NCBI RefSeq assembly: GCF_000972845.2
Contig: NC_040032.1
Coordinates: 19,028,636-19,092,635 of the forward strand
Reading direction: 5' to 3'
From: Larimichthys crocea
Lineage: Eukaryota; Chordata; Actinopteri; Sciaenidae
DNA: 64,000 bases
Under the pieces are notes generated by a model that saw only the letters and a program-made list of their open reading frames with translations, made no database searches and was not told the DNA's origin. Numbering within the stretch: position 1 is the stretch's first letter; each line of letters opens with the position of its first letter. Both the position numbers and the translations under genes were made by a program. Positions 12,601 through 25,200 of this stretch are shown here, piece after piece.

Positions 12601-15600
12601 ATATAGTACTAATGTACCTTCCTTGGCAGCGGTAGAAATTAAAAAAGTAGATCCTACAGCTACACATAACATATAATTTCATCAGTGAAGAGTTGTGTGT
12701 CCTTAAATAGTGCTGAGACCTCAAAAATTGGGAGGATTTCAAAAACAAAGCGGTGGGTCTATGGGTCCACCCCCAGAAGATTTAAATCTTAGAGACTTTG
12801 TTTCCTGTATTCTGGCAACTGAAATGAAAATTAATAAAAATAATAACATAATAAGTGCAGAACAACATCATATTTATGCTAAATACTTTTAATTTACTCC
12901 TCTCAGGCAAACTTGCATGAATCTCTTCCATAAACTAATCATCACTGCAGCACAGTGTGTCCACTATAATCAACTGAAGCTGCTAACACACGTCTGTGCA
13001 GCATGTTAAAAGCCCTGTTTGCCCGCCTACGTGACGCAACCATGACCCATGTATTTCGACAGTTACACACTGTACAGTGCCAGAAGCTGGTTGGGATAAT
13101 GGGAAAAATGTGTTTGTTGTTAAACTGGAAGAAATACGAGAAAATTGTGACCCCCCAGAGGAAAACCGGGAGACAAAGCGTGGAGGGTACGGCTGCAAGT
13201 ACGAGTGAGCCCGACAAGCTGAGCAAACAATGGCTACTATACAGCTTATGATTAACTGTCTCCCAATTCAGGGATTGGATCCTCCTACAGGATGTGGCAA
13301 ATGAAGGTGAACCTGCGCCTCCTCCAGAAATTAAACAGTATGCTAAAACTAATGGTGCATTCAAGTGGTCCTTGTCAAACATTTTGACATCCACGGTACC
13401 CTAGTGGCCTAGAGGCTCTGCTGTTCAGTCACTCACCATAAATCATACTATAATGTACTGTTAAACATTCAGTTCATCTGTAATCTGGATGTGTGTATAT
13501 ATACCCAAGCTGCTAACAACAATCCATGAGTCCATGCTTTCCTTCCATTATGGTAACACCGTGCAGTATCTTTGTCATTAGTCTATATTTACGAATGATG
13601 AACTTTTATAGACTTTTGTGGTAAATGCGGGCATGTGAGCTTTCATCACTTTGTGAGTTGAAGAGGATTGTCTGTTAGGTCTATTCCGCACGGCTGACAT
13701 TAATGGCATTCAGCAGGCAGGTTATTATAATCAGACACTGGTTCAAGTGTCAGGCTGCCTTCTAAAGTGCACTTGTCAATAGAATAAAGACACACAGCAA
13801 AGACTTTGCAGCTCTGTTTAGCATAATATCATCTTTTGGGATTCATTTATAATCATGACTAATCATATAATGCTTGCTTGTTAGCAGCTTATGATTTATG
13901 CCCATCAGAGAGCCAAGTTCAGCCAGCATCTAATGCAACAGGGCCAAAACTATTATTGGTGACTACAGATTAGTTTGATCAATGTCGTGCTATTCCAAGT
14001 GCATTCATCAACAACTGATTTTCTCCGGTGGGCTACATCAAAATATTCAACATGGTAACATTAGAGTCTTCACTGCTGAGCAAAACTGACAGTATCTTCA
14101 GGCACATAAAATATTGAGATTGGAATCTTCATTACAGGTTGTGAGACAAGTTAGTTTTATAGTACTTCAATGCTTTTATCTACAAAGTCAGAGAGATATC
14201 AGGTTGAACACACGGTTTCTACTCTTACTCCTCTCATCCTGTAGAAAAAAGCAGTTTTAGAGAAACCAGTGATAAGAAGAAAAAGGGAACAGTTAACATT
14301 TAAGGACATGCACTACATTCATCTTTTTCAACTGGCAATCACCTACTGACAAAGAGCGAAACTAGGGCAAACGCTTACACTCTACTAATATTCTACATAG
14401 TCGAAATGTCTACAGAAGCAAGGGAAACCTACAGGCAAAACATCATGGAGTACTTCACATGGACAGTAGTTTTAGTAGCTTTGAATCACACAACCTGAAA
14501 ATTTGGTGACTGTTCAACAAAGTGACTGGTTCCATGCTGGGAGGTGTTAAACTGACTCAAGTGATGAAGCAATTGAAATAAATATCACAGAAACAGGAAA
14601 GTAGCACTTTAAGTACTGAATTGTATGTTTTTAGTAGAACCATGTTGTGAAAATTGGTTGTTGCATGAAGCCCATATTTCTGAGCTGAACAAGTTCATTT
14701 ATCATGTGTTTTTCCCCCCTCAAATCAAGGGTGACATTTGTTTATGGAGTGTATTTTCACAGTGAGGTTTAGTAAGGGGTAAACAGTGTAGCAGTGAGTA
14801 AAGTTAGCTTGTTATGTTGTCAGTTCAATCTATGGACAGCCCTTTTTTGTTTTGTGGCAGTTTGCATGTTTCTTTCCATTCACACTACACTACAGCAGCG
14901 AGCTCATGTATAAAAGAAGAATCTGAAGAATCAAACCTGAGAAAGCCATGGACATGATGACAAGTATATTCAATTAGAAATCCAAAAATACTTCTAAAAT
15001 ATATCCCCCTGTAATGTCTGTACTTCAAATCAGCACACCACCAATGGAATTCCATCCATGTTCACAATATTGGTGCACACAGAAATCTCAAGATATCTTG
15101 AACACATGAAATCAGAACTATCTGCACGGCTAGATACCACAAGGGGTGAGTGCGAAAAACCTGTTAATAATAATTTAGGTGAACTGACCCAGTAAGACTA
15201 TTGTATAATGAGGCCTCAGGTGATTTGACTCTCCCACTCTGACTGAAACTAACAGATGCTGTAGTTTGCAGTTGAAATATAAAAAACATGCAGACTCCTG
15301 GCTTATGATTGTAGGCTTTATCATTTACTCTGTTACTGTAGGATTTAGTATAGATTAGTGAGTTAGTGCCATGGCTGGCCCTCAGCAGAGCAGACAGTGT
15401 TTTCTATGTGAGGTTGTAGAGCTGCTGGCCTTCCAACAACCCAATGTGGGAATTTGTTTCGTCCCCGAATCAAGCAAAGTCTGAGAACTAACCAGACCAT
15501 GCAACAGGAAATAACAGCATGCTGTATGGTCAAAAAAATAGAACATCTAATTTGAGATACTACAGTATAAGTCTCCAGATGGAATTTGCCAACAAAAATA

Positions 15601-18600
15601 AGTAAATAGGGCAACTCTAAATGCCTACTGGAACTAAGTGGATTAAATGTACTGTACTAGGTGTCTAATGGTCTACACATTAGTGCACAACTAAATGTAG
15701 TGAGGATTAAATAGGCTAGTGGGCTTAGTGACACTTCTGCTCTGCAAAAAAAGGGGGTGGTCTACTGTGTAAGTCTGGGCTATTACAACTAGAGTCAGGC
15801 TACCATATTTAGTAGCTATACCTCATATTTGTCTGGTCGCGTCCAAGAAGCCTGGAGATGACAAAACAAACAGCCACACAGTGGAGCAAAGTGAGTTTTT
15901 TTTATAAAGGATCAACACAGAGTGAGTGCAGACTGGATTTACCTGCAGGAGATGTGTAATGATTTCATGTTTAAAAGGACCAAGCAGTTGATTTAAAATG
16001 TTTTAACTCAATGGCTACAAATACGCACATTGCTGCAGATCAATTTCAAGGGTATAACAGATTGGATTTGTGTGCTTTGTTCAAAGTGGTAAGGAAATCA
16101 ACAGTGACTTTAAAATAGCTCAGAAAGTTAGGTAATCCATCATGGTGAACTTTGGGTCTGCTTTGATATTGTATTGTTAATACTAGAATAAGTCTACCAT
16201 GTAACAGTAATGTTGGTTTGATAAAAACGAATACAGACATAATGCTTGCTGTGACTGATTACCCAATTCTAGTGTGGGTTCATTGATTTTAATACCCTAA
16301 TGAAATAAATGGAAAACTAACACTAACACATTCTAACATCTACAACCCTGTAAAATAATGTAAGATATGCAGCAGTAATGTATGCATAATTTTAAAGGAC
16401 TTAAACTTGTATAAATACTAGGTCCAAAAAACAACAAATGTACACACAGTTAACAAAAACATTGATTAAGATTACATGGATGTACACAGTGGATAAGAAT
16501 TACTTGTCTCCCAAGATGTATTTATTACAATTCTGAGAAAATAAACAATATTAAAATCCAGCATGTTCAAGGTTCTAGAAGGGAAAAGGACTGCTATGCC
16601 GAGGTCAAGATTTCGTGTGTTCGGGGAATTTTCAGAACTGGTGAAAATGCCAAACTATAGCACATTTTCAAAAAGCAGCAGGGGGGCTTCAAAGTCAGTT
16701 ATTAATTAATGTACTGTAATAAGAGAGAATTTAGAGGCACACGAAGGAATACGGGGCACTGAATCTAATTATGAAGGAGTCATAATCTAGGGAGATGTAT
16801 CTAGGGAGTTTATTTTTCTAATCAGCCGCTTTCTCAATATGTCATTCTATGTTTTGATTAACTCATTCATTTATGTGCAGAACATTGGTGTGCGTCACTT
16901 ATCTTCCTTTAATGACAATTACATACAACCTCAGCATCACCCTGAAATCCCATCTCAAGATGTAATACAATGATAACATCTGCTGTACTTTTTACAAGTG
17001 AAACTCAAATAGTCATGAGCAGCCAGTAAAATGACTGTTCTGTCATTTCACATCATTATGAATATGTCGGCCCTCTTGTAAGCCTGGATGGTATGATGTA
17101 GAACTAGAACGTGAAAAGGAGGACAGAGCGTGTAAAATAGGAAACGGACCGATGATGAATGACGATCCAGTGAAAATTAGTGACAGCTATTACCAAGTGA
17201 TCAGCGGAATTTTGTGATTACAGCAGCATTAAACCAAAATTGATCTGACAGTGATAGATAGGAAAGAGAGGGATAATGACAGGCCATGAATGGAAGGAGA
17301 CACTCCGTGACAACTCTGAGTGGTGACAGGCAAGTCCTGTCTTGCAGGTGGGAGATAAGATTCAGTAAATCACAAAACAGCTATGAATGCACTGTGCTGT
17401 GTGAATTCTTCCACCGACTGACTGCTGTCATAAATGGCAGAGTTAATGGGGAAAAACTGGGGACACCTTAGCTGAATCAAAATTCTCGTCTGATGATTCT
17501 CCAGCACAAATGTAGAAAGAAGAGTCGTCAAACACTCGGCTAGCACTGGATGGGGGAAAAAAACAGCATAGTGATGATTTTATTATTCGGGGAACCTTCC
17601 CAATCATAAGTCTAAGAAAGGAAAATGTGTCCTAGAGGTGGCACTAGAAGGAAAGCCATTCATTCACATCAAAAGCATTTAATCCAAGTGTGAAACTTGT
17701 GCAGCTATACTCGCTCTACACTACTGACACTCCACTGTCGTTCTTTCTAGTTCTGTGAAATGTTTACTGTGGAAATGCCGCTATGCCTCCTTTTTCCTGA
17801 AAGGGGGTGAAGACATGCCACCAGCAGAAACACTTTTTGCATGCATTTCAACTTTTGGCACAACACCCCAGCTCCACAAGGCTGCATTATGCTGCATTGC
17901 ATAGTCAGGTAAATGTTATAATGGTTTCGTGCGCATTCAGTTCTTTGACTTCATTTTATTTGACTAATTTCACAGTGATTGACTCATTTAGAATGAAGCC
18001 AAAATGTTTTTGCGGTTTCATTTATCATTAATTTAAAACTTTTTCAGGGCCTGTTATGGCGTAAATATGTCAAATTAAGATCTATCACTCCCTTTGGCAA
18101 GATTTTAAGAGGCTAAAAATGCGCACTTGGCTTGACTGCATTAAAGGCAGATTCAAAAATAGAAAATCATTCACGACACTGGAAAGATTCTTTGATGAAT
18201 TTATGAAGTCTCTGCTGAGCCTTTGATGACAAACAACCACTGCTACTCTCACAGAATCTTATCGAAATCTCCATAATTGCTTATTGGCATGAAAAAGAAA
18301 AATAACTCTTCCTCCCAAAAGGAATCTAGAAGAAAATGGAGCTAAACTTTTCAGCAGTTATGGTAATAGCAGATGGTGGAAGGAGTGAATGACTTAAATT
18401 ATGTTTATTCCCTGAAGTAAAGCTGTGGAGAAACCCCTCAAACAAAGCAGCAAACATAGATTGTGACACGAAGCTATTACATTGATAGGAAATGTCTTAT
18501 TAGCTCCCAGGCATGTGGATGGACTGTTCTGACTTTTAATATTAAACATGGTAGCTTAGGACTGCTCCAATGTTAGACTTCATTAAGAAATCCTAGTGTG

Positions 18601-19230
18601 TTGCTTGGCCTGTGGTGCCCCCGGAAATTTGACTGGCTGTACATTTGTTATTTTCTATTATGAAACTATTCTGAGAAATATACATTATTGCAGGAATTAT
18701 ATATGATGTTATTTAATTAACAGATTTAAATAAAATAAACAAATGGCAATTATCGGTTATGGTCTGAGAGTTAAGTAAATGTCAAAATTTGTTATTATTG
18801 GACAGATGACGCTTCCTGCGGCTGGTTGACCTTATAAGCATAAGGTTAATGCAAATCCATATTTTTTCACATCATCAAAAGTCGACAAAAGCCAACAATG
18901 ATGTTACTTTCTCACCATGATCACTTTTATTTGGAGTCAGTGCGGCATACTGTAAATCATCCTTCTGCTGTAAATACTCACTAGTCAAAATAGTCACCAA
19001 CGGATGCTTCGCTGTGGTCTTCTTAGTTTATGTCAAGGTAGGATGCTTGATTCCATAGAGCTATATTTGATGTTAAAAATGCTCAGGGCAGCTTTAGGAC
19101 ATAATTCAGCTGGACAGAGTTGTGAAGTAAAGTAGGCCAGTATGGCCCACATATTGTGCAACTGAGTCCTTTCGTGTCTTTTGGGACATAACAGGACAGG
19201 TGCTTTCACTTCATTTACACTGTGTGTGTG

Positions 19231-19271
<41 letters not shown>

Positions 19272-22200
19272 CTGTGTGACTCCAAAAATAGTGCATCTAT
19301 TGTTACATGCATATATCACTTGTAACATCCACATAACTGTGTTTGATAATGTAAGGCAAGGGGTTTCCGTGGACCACTTTTACATTGATAATTTAGTTGC
19401 AAGAGCGCGGAGGAGAGATGGCAGTCAGCAAAAAAGTCAAACCATAACTTTGTTTGTTCTGTATTTCATTATGGTTACTTAATACACAAAACACACACAC
19501 ACCTCAGTAGCAATACAAGATTTCATGTATTGTTAAAAGGTGATGATGGATATGACGATATGATGGCATGATCAGGAGTAATTAACAGTGCAGCATAGAC
19601 TGAGCTCAAGAAGTAATGCTGCAAAGTATCTTAGCTTATGATGTTGTTCATCTGCCAAATAATATAGTTTAGTTGCTGATTGGTTGAAAATTTCAGTACC
19701 ATTAACAGTCCATATATAGAAATACAGTGCCTAACTTCCATTATTATCAGAAGTAATATGAAGATATATTATCATTTTCGCAGTATTTAATGTGAGCTGA
19801 AGCACTCACCAACATATGAGGTGTAAGTTCTGAATCCACAAACCTGCTAGAGGCAGCAAGGTAATTATCTTAATACTGTTTACTGCAGTCACAGCAGAAA
19901 ATTACCCCTCTGAAGTGACTAATCCGTCTACTGCTTGCATGATGCGTGTTGTCAGAATAGACCGTTAAGATGGATTTTTCAAAATTATACCATTTTAATG
20001 AGCTGATAAGAGCATAACAATAGACTTGGGATGAAATTCTCTCTTCAGGCTGGCGACTGCCAAAACGCTGTGACCACTGTGATGGAGAAAATGCACATGG
20101 ATAGAATTCAGAGCTCACGTGTCTTCAGAAGACTTTTACCAGGTTCTGTAGACAAAGCTTTAATCCAGTGTTGTCTTCAGTGCTGCTGAAGGATGTGAAG
20201 GGAAAAACGAGGCACGCACTAAAAGCATGACAAAGATGCACAACCCCTATGTGGTTTTACGTGCAAAGACGTCTTTACACCTATATTACGATCATCCAGA
20301 GAACGATTGCTCACTCATTCCCAAAGTGGATAATCACAGCGGTTTGCCAGGGTAGCATAACTGAGCAAAACAGTCTGATTTAGAGATAGAGGCAGACTCA
20401 GGGCATCTGGCTTTTAACACAGCAATAATTAAGCTAATTTGACTGAAATCATTTTCACTTAATTCTCTGTGAATTTGCAATGGGCACTTTTCATAGTAAT
20501 TTCACAAAAAAATTATTCCCTTTTAAATGCTAATGATTAATAGTGAGTGAAGTAGAGTGTTACATATGCTCTTAACAACGCTGGGGAACATCATGCTATG
20601 GCACTGCTTGGAAATTGGTTTTATGGCAATCTGCACACTCTCCCCTCTGGCATTCATAATGGAAATATAAAAAAATATATATATATCATTAGTGCAATTC
20701 CGGTAGTATTGGAGAAGGCTGCCAAAAGTTTTAAGAGCCTGTAGAATCCAAACTTTACTGTTCAAAGAGGAAATTCAGGTGGCAATATAGGATTGGATAA
20801 GAGGTCCTGCATCTATGAAGCTCAGCAAACTGTTTAAGCTGATTGGCCAATTGATTGGATATTAATGATCTGAGATGGGAGGGCTGGAAATAAAATACAG
20901 TATTGTCATTTAAAGATGAAAGGAGAAACGCAAAACAGTAGGCTGGTGACTGGATTACTCAGATATCCATGTGAATATCGGTGGATATGTTAGCTCTGTG
21001 ATGGCTTGGAGTCATGACCTGGTTTTCTGAAATAAACGACAATTCAGGTTTGTTCAATAACAGCAATTTCTCATAGGAGTCTGCATACATATAACTGGTT
21101 AACAGGTTCTGAAGTCTGTGCTGTATTGCCAAAAGGAGTGAAGTTCATCATTGACAGTTGGCACACATCATCTTGTAGCATGCTTGGGTTTATTCATGCT
21201 TTTGACCACTTGAACACTTAAGAATTATATTAAAATGATAGATTTCTTCACAGGAATATTGCTTGGATAAATGTTTTGTATTTCGCCTATAGGAAAGTGC
21301 AGACATTCAACATGAAAAGGTTAAAAATATTAAATGGACTTCTGTGAAACACCAAAATAACGATATCATTCATTCATATACGATGAATGAATTTCCCTGA
21401 ATAAATGTACCACATGAATGAAATTCCCAAAGGTACCGACATGTTAGAAGGACTTCTGTTGCTGTTCAAAGATAAGAGCGGAGTGTGGTTTTGAGCTGAG
21501 ACTCAGTAGTGGGTTTTATGAGACATATGGAGGTAAACAGAAAGAAAACATAAAAGTACCTGCTCTCCTTCACTGAATACCCTGTTTTCAAAACTCCAGG
21601 AGATGGTGGGTGTGGGGTCGCCCGATGCCTCACAGGTCAGGGTGACTTGTTCATCAAACTCTGACGCAGTCTGGTTCATCAGGAAAGTAATCTTGGGTTG
21701 CACTAGAAACAAGACAAAAATTATTTAATATAGGAAATATATCTGTTTCTGAACAGTTTTACTGATCACACTGCTATAATGTTTACACAGGATCTTTGGA
21801 TTGTTGCAGATGAGCATACATACAGTATCATCATAATAAAGTGTGTAGTATAAAGTCATATTTTATCACTTTATAAAGATATTTTTGGGACTTTTTGAAC
21901 CTCTATTGGATAGTAGCAGCTGAAGAGTGACAGGTAGGTACTTTGTGGGATGCAAAACGAAAAAGTTGAAGATGCTAAAAAAAAAAAAAAATTGCTTATC
22001 AGAGCTGCTTCAGAGTTGGCTGATAATTTCTAAGGTTTTCTTTTGTTGTGAATAATGTTTATTAGTGCAGCTCTACATAGGTGTTACATGTTGTTAGCAC
22101 TATTGTAGTAACGTATACGGACAGGCTTCATTAGAGATTTGGTTTACCCCATTGACCTATATTAGAGCTGCAAGCACATGAATACATAGGGACGGTGCAA

Positions 22201-25200
22201 ATTTTCTCACGAAGACAAACTCTAGCGTGATATCTTTCAATGTCCCAAGGGGTGGCTTAATTAGTTTTCAATGAGACATGCTTTTCTTTAAACTATATGC
22301 TTCACGCTGTGTAACCCTGTACCCAGTCACTGGAAAAGCTGTGGACAGCAAATGTCAATAAGTACAAAAGAAAAGGCCAGAGACAGTAAAAAAAAAAAAA
22401 AAAAAGCCACATTGTTCTTTTATGCTACTGTATGCGAATGGAGTTACTCTCTTACCGAACACGTTCAGGCTGACTTCCTCGGCTTTCTCTCCTGCCTTGT
22501 TCTTGGCGATGCAAGTGTAATCTCCTTCATCCACTTTCTTGACGTCTTTTATTACCAATTCTGAACCATCCTCGTTCAGGCTGTACTTATCACCCGTTTC
22601 AAGGACAACGTTGTTACTGTTGCAGAGAGAGAAAAGAGGAAAAAGACATGTCAGGGGTTCACATCGCAAGCATTTGCTTACATAACTTGATAGGCCTATA
22701 AATAACTTTTTTAACTCACTGACAACCATTTGTTTGTGGGTTTTATGTCAAGAAGAGAGAAGGTGGTGTACAACAAAGGCTGGAAGACCAAAAATAAGCT
22801 GTCCTGTGTGCTGCATGCCTCTGAGAACATCCCTAACATTTCCACAGCCTTTGTTTGCCTCAACTCTCCTTTTAGCACTTACATATGTGTTTTTAATAAG
22901 GTACCGGTTTGATGACGCACTTTTTTTCACCTCTGAGAAAACCCTTGTTCACTCTTAAGAAGCAGAAGTCTTCGCTTGAGGTTAGAATCCTGAGAATTTG
23001 TATGAGTATGCCTGGAGTAGCAACCTTCCTGAACCATTTTGCAGGCAGACAGTGAATGACAAACAACAAACAGAGATTTACCCCTCTGTGCCTCACCCAT
23101 CTTTCCTCACTACAACCTCGCTCGTTTGTCTTAGCTCTCTTTTGGCCAGGAACTGCATCTCCCGCAGCCTCAACACCCACATCACAGACCAGCTTTGCTG
23201 CATGGAAGACAGCTGTGAGGAGCGTCAGAGTGTTCAATAGTTTTATTTTTTTTTTAAAAATCCTCTGCACAGCAGTGCTGCCGCTGAGTGACAGCAGTAA
23301 ATGATGCACCGTGAATGTGGAAGTACATTGAGCAAACAGCTGTATGAAGAGAAATGAATGTTGGTTATTTGTACTTGTCAAAACTGACAGGCGATTAAGC
23401 ATCACCAAAAAGTTCTTTGAGAAATAACTAATTTCCTGAAAAGTGCAAGTTAATTTGAATCTAGAGATTCAGACATAGCTTGTTCTATTTCAGATTTAGT
23501 GCCAGGTCGATCAAACACCAGTATTTGTTCATTTTAGACACTAATAAATGTCTTATTGAAACCTGTCTGTACCCAGCCAAAGATCATTTATTAGAGAACA
23601 AAGCACCACTCTATAATGTTATTATTTATCACTCAAGGCCTCAATGTTTAGGGGAAGTATAGCCTGTGAAAAATAGACCGTCCTTAAGAGAACGACACCA
23701 TCAGCCATATGTTTGAATGTCTTAACTCTGGTCACAAGGCGAGCCTCTTGTCCATAACTGTTTTCTATCAGAAACAATAGTGGAAGTGGTGTGACAGCAT
23801 CAAAACCTCATAGAAATGATGTCAGTGTGGGTGGATGGATGGATCAACAACAATGGTGACTGGCACTGAATAAAACGTAAAGACGGAAAGATAAGCTGTT
23901 AGTTCACTGTGTCAGTTATATATTTAATCAACATTTAATATATTATACTGCTCATCTCATTTATAGGTTGTGAAGATAAACTAGACTACTAACTAAAAAT
24001 AGAAGATTTTTTTACTTCTTCATAAACAAAAGGAGATTACAGATTAGATTTGCGATTATGAGTTTTAATTACTGTATATTAAGTTAACCCTACAGGATAT
24101 AAAATTAATATGAGTTTTACTTTTAAATGATATGTAATGAAATTTGTAAACTAGATCGTAAGAAATGACAGCATTCAATCGAAACACTGTGATGACTATA
24201 AACCTGCCTGACCTGCAATGAATACAAATATGAAACCTGTTTTCTATTCCCTATTGTAGATGCTCTACTCAGCTATATAATAACACCACCACATACCATT
24301 GTGTATGTTATGGCCAGCCCAAGTGCATCTGATGCAACCAGATTGCAGATTCAGAGTGTCAGCTATAGAACCACAGTGACCAGATCAAAATGGTGTTCAA
24401 TTTAAATAATGAGTCCTGAGTGGAAACCTGCCTAATAACACTTATCAAACCCTTTTTGCAGTTGTTACAGTCATGCAAATGTAAATCCATGTAAATCTAA
24501 TCATTTCTCCCTCACGGTTATTTGTAGGCAGGCCATGCAAATTCATATTTATGCAAGATTTACAAAATCTTTACAACACTATCTCCCTCGAATGTATGGT
24601 GCGCATATGCAGTTCTTTTAAAGGAGGCATGGACATTTTGAACATAGAGTTTGACCAGAAAGGCTGTGAGGAGTGTGCAGCAACACCAGCGAGGGAAAAG
24701 AGTTTATTTCTTTTTTTTTTTTTTATCTCAGACTCTATCAGAGGACTCAATTTAAAAAAGCGGCAGAAAAAACCAGCCCCGGTAGATTAGTGCTAAACCT
24801 GAAACATGCAATTTGCACTTCCAGTTACTGTTGAAGTACCCTTTCAGATGGCTTGTTTGGAGCACAACTTGATTTGCATATATATTTAATGAGGATGATG
24901 AAAGAAAACCTTGCATGTTCTCAGTTTAAGGAACAAAGTTGAAAACCTAATCTGAACTGAATATTTATAGTATGGCTAACGTGGAAAGGTATATAAATAA
25001 CCTAAACATGTGTTAAAGCTTTAGAAATCTTTCAGTCCTTTCAGAATGCATTTTTCCACCAGTTAAAAAACAACTTGACTCAGATTTAATACAAAGTGAA
25101 TTCAAAATACTAAAATGCTGGATGATTCAGTCTGAGCACACTGAGGCTCAACTGAACATGATTATGATAATGTCAACCCTCCTTGCTGCATCTGCAAATT

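Larger units (their letters stand above)
9267..21559 (-). other. ncam1 intron 8 (12293 bp), the VASE interval
   Basis: Longest intron fully inside the window, between the two Ig4 exons. In mammals the alternative 30-bp VASE exon lies in the matching intron. I looked for a phase-0 minus-strand exon of about 30 bp with residues like A-S-W-T-R-P and did not find one by eye. Contents: a CpG-richer stretch near 13010-13230, a TG repeat at 19221-19278, an inverted repeat at 21368-21392 and otherwise AT-rich unique-looking DNA. Confidence 0.75.

Noticed and set aside
12942..13394. 150-codon minus-strand open frame in intron 8
   Set aside because: No recognisable family; overlapping frames on both strands are open because this segment is richer in GC and poor in stop codons.
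14221..14260. Strong acceptor-like sequence followed by a possible donor on the minus strand, considered as VASE
   Set aside because: The enclosed segment is 10 or 25 bp, not a multiple of three, and does not code VASE-like residues.
14780..14850. Segment resembling the promoter boxes of a tRNA-derived SINE
   Set aside because: Only a loose match to a B-box-like GTCAGTTCAAT; no clear body or tail of a SINE.
16550..16600. Good minus-strand acceptor (TTTTCCCTTCTAG) considered as a cassette exon in intron 8
   Set aside because: The following frame meets TAA before a donor, and the codons do not resemble VASE.
22893..23408. 171-codon minus-strand open frame as a possible gene
   Set aside because: No recognisable domain, no start context or splice signals that stand out, and it lies in an intron of the same-strand gene.
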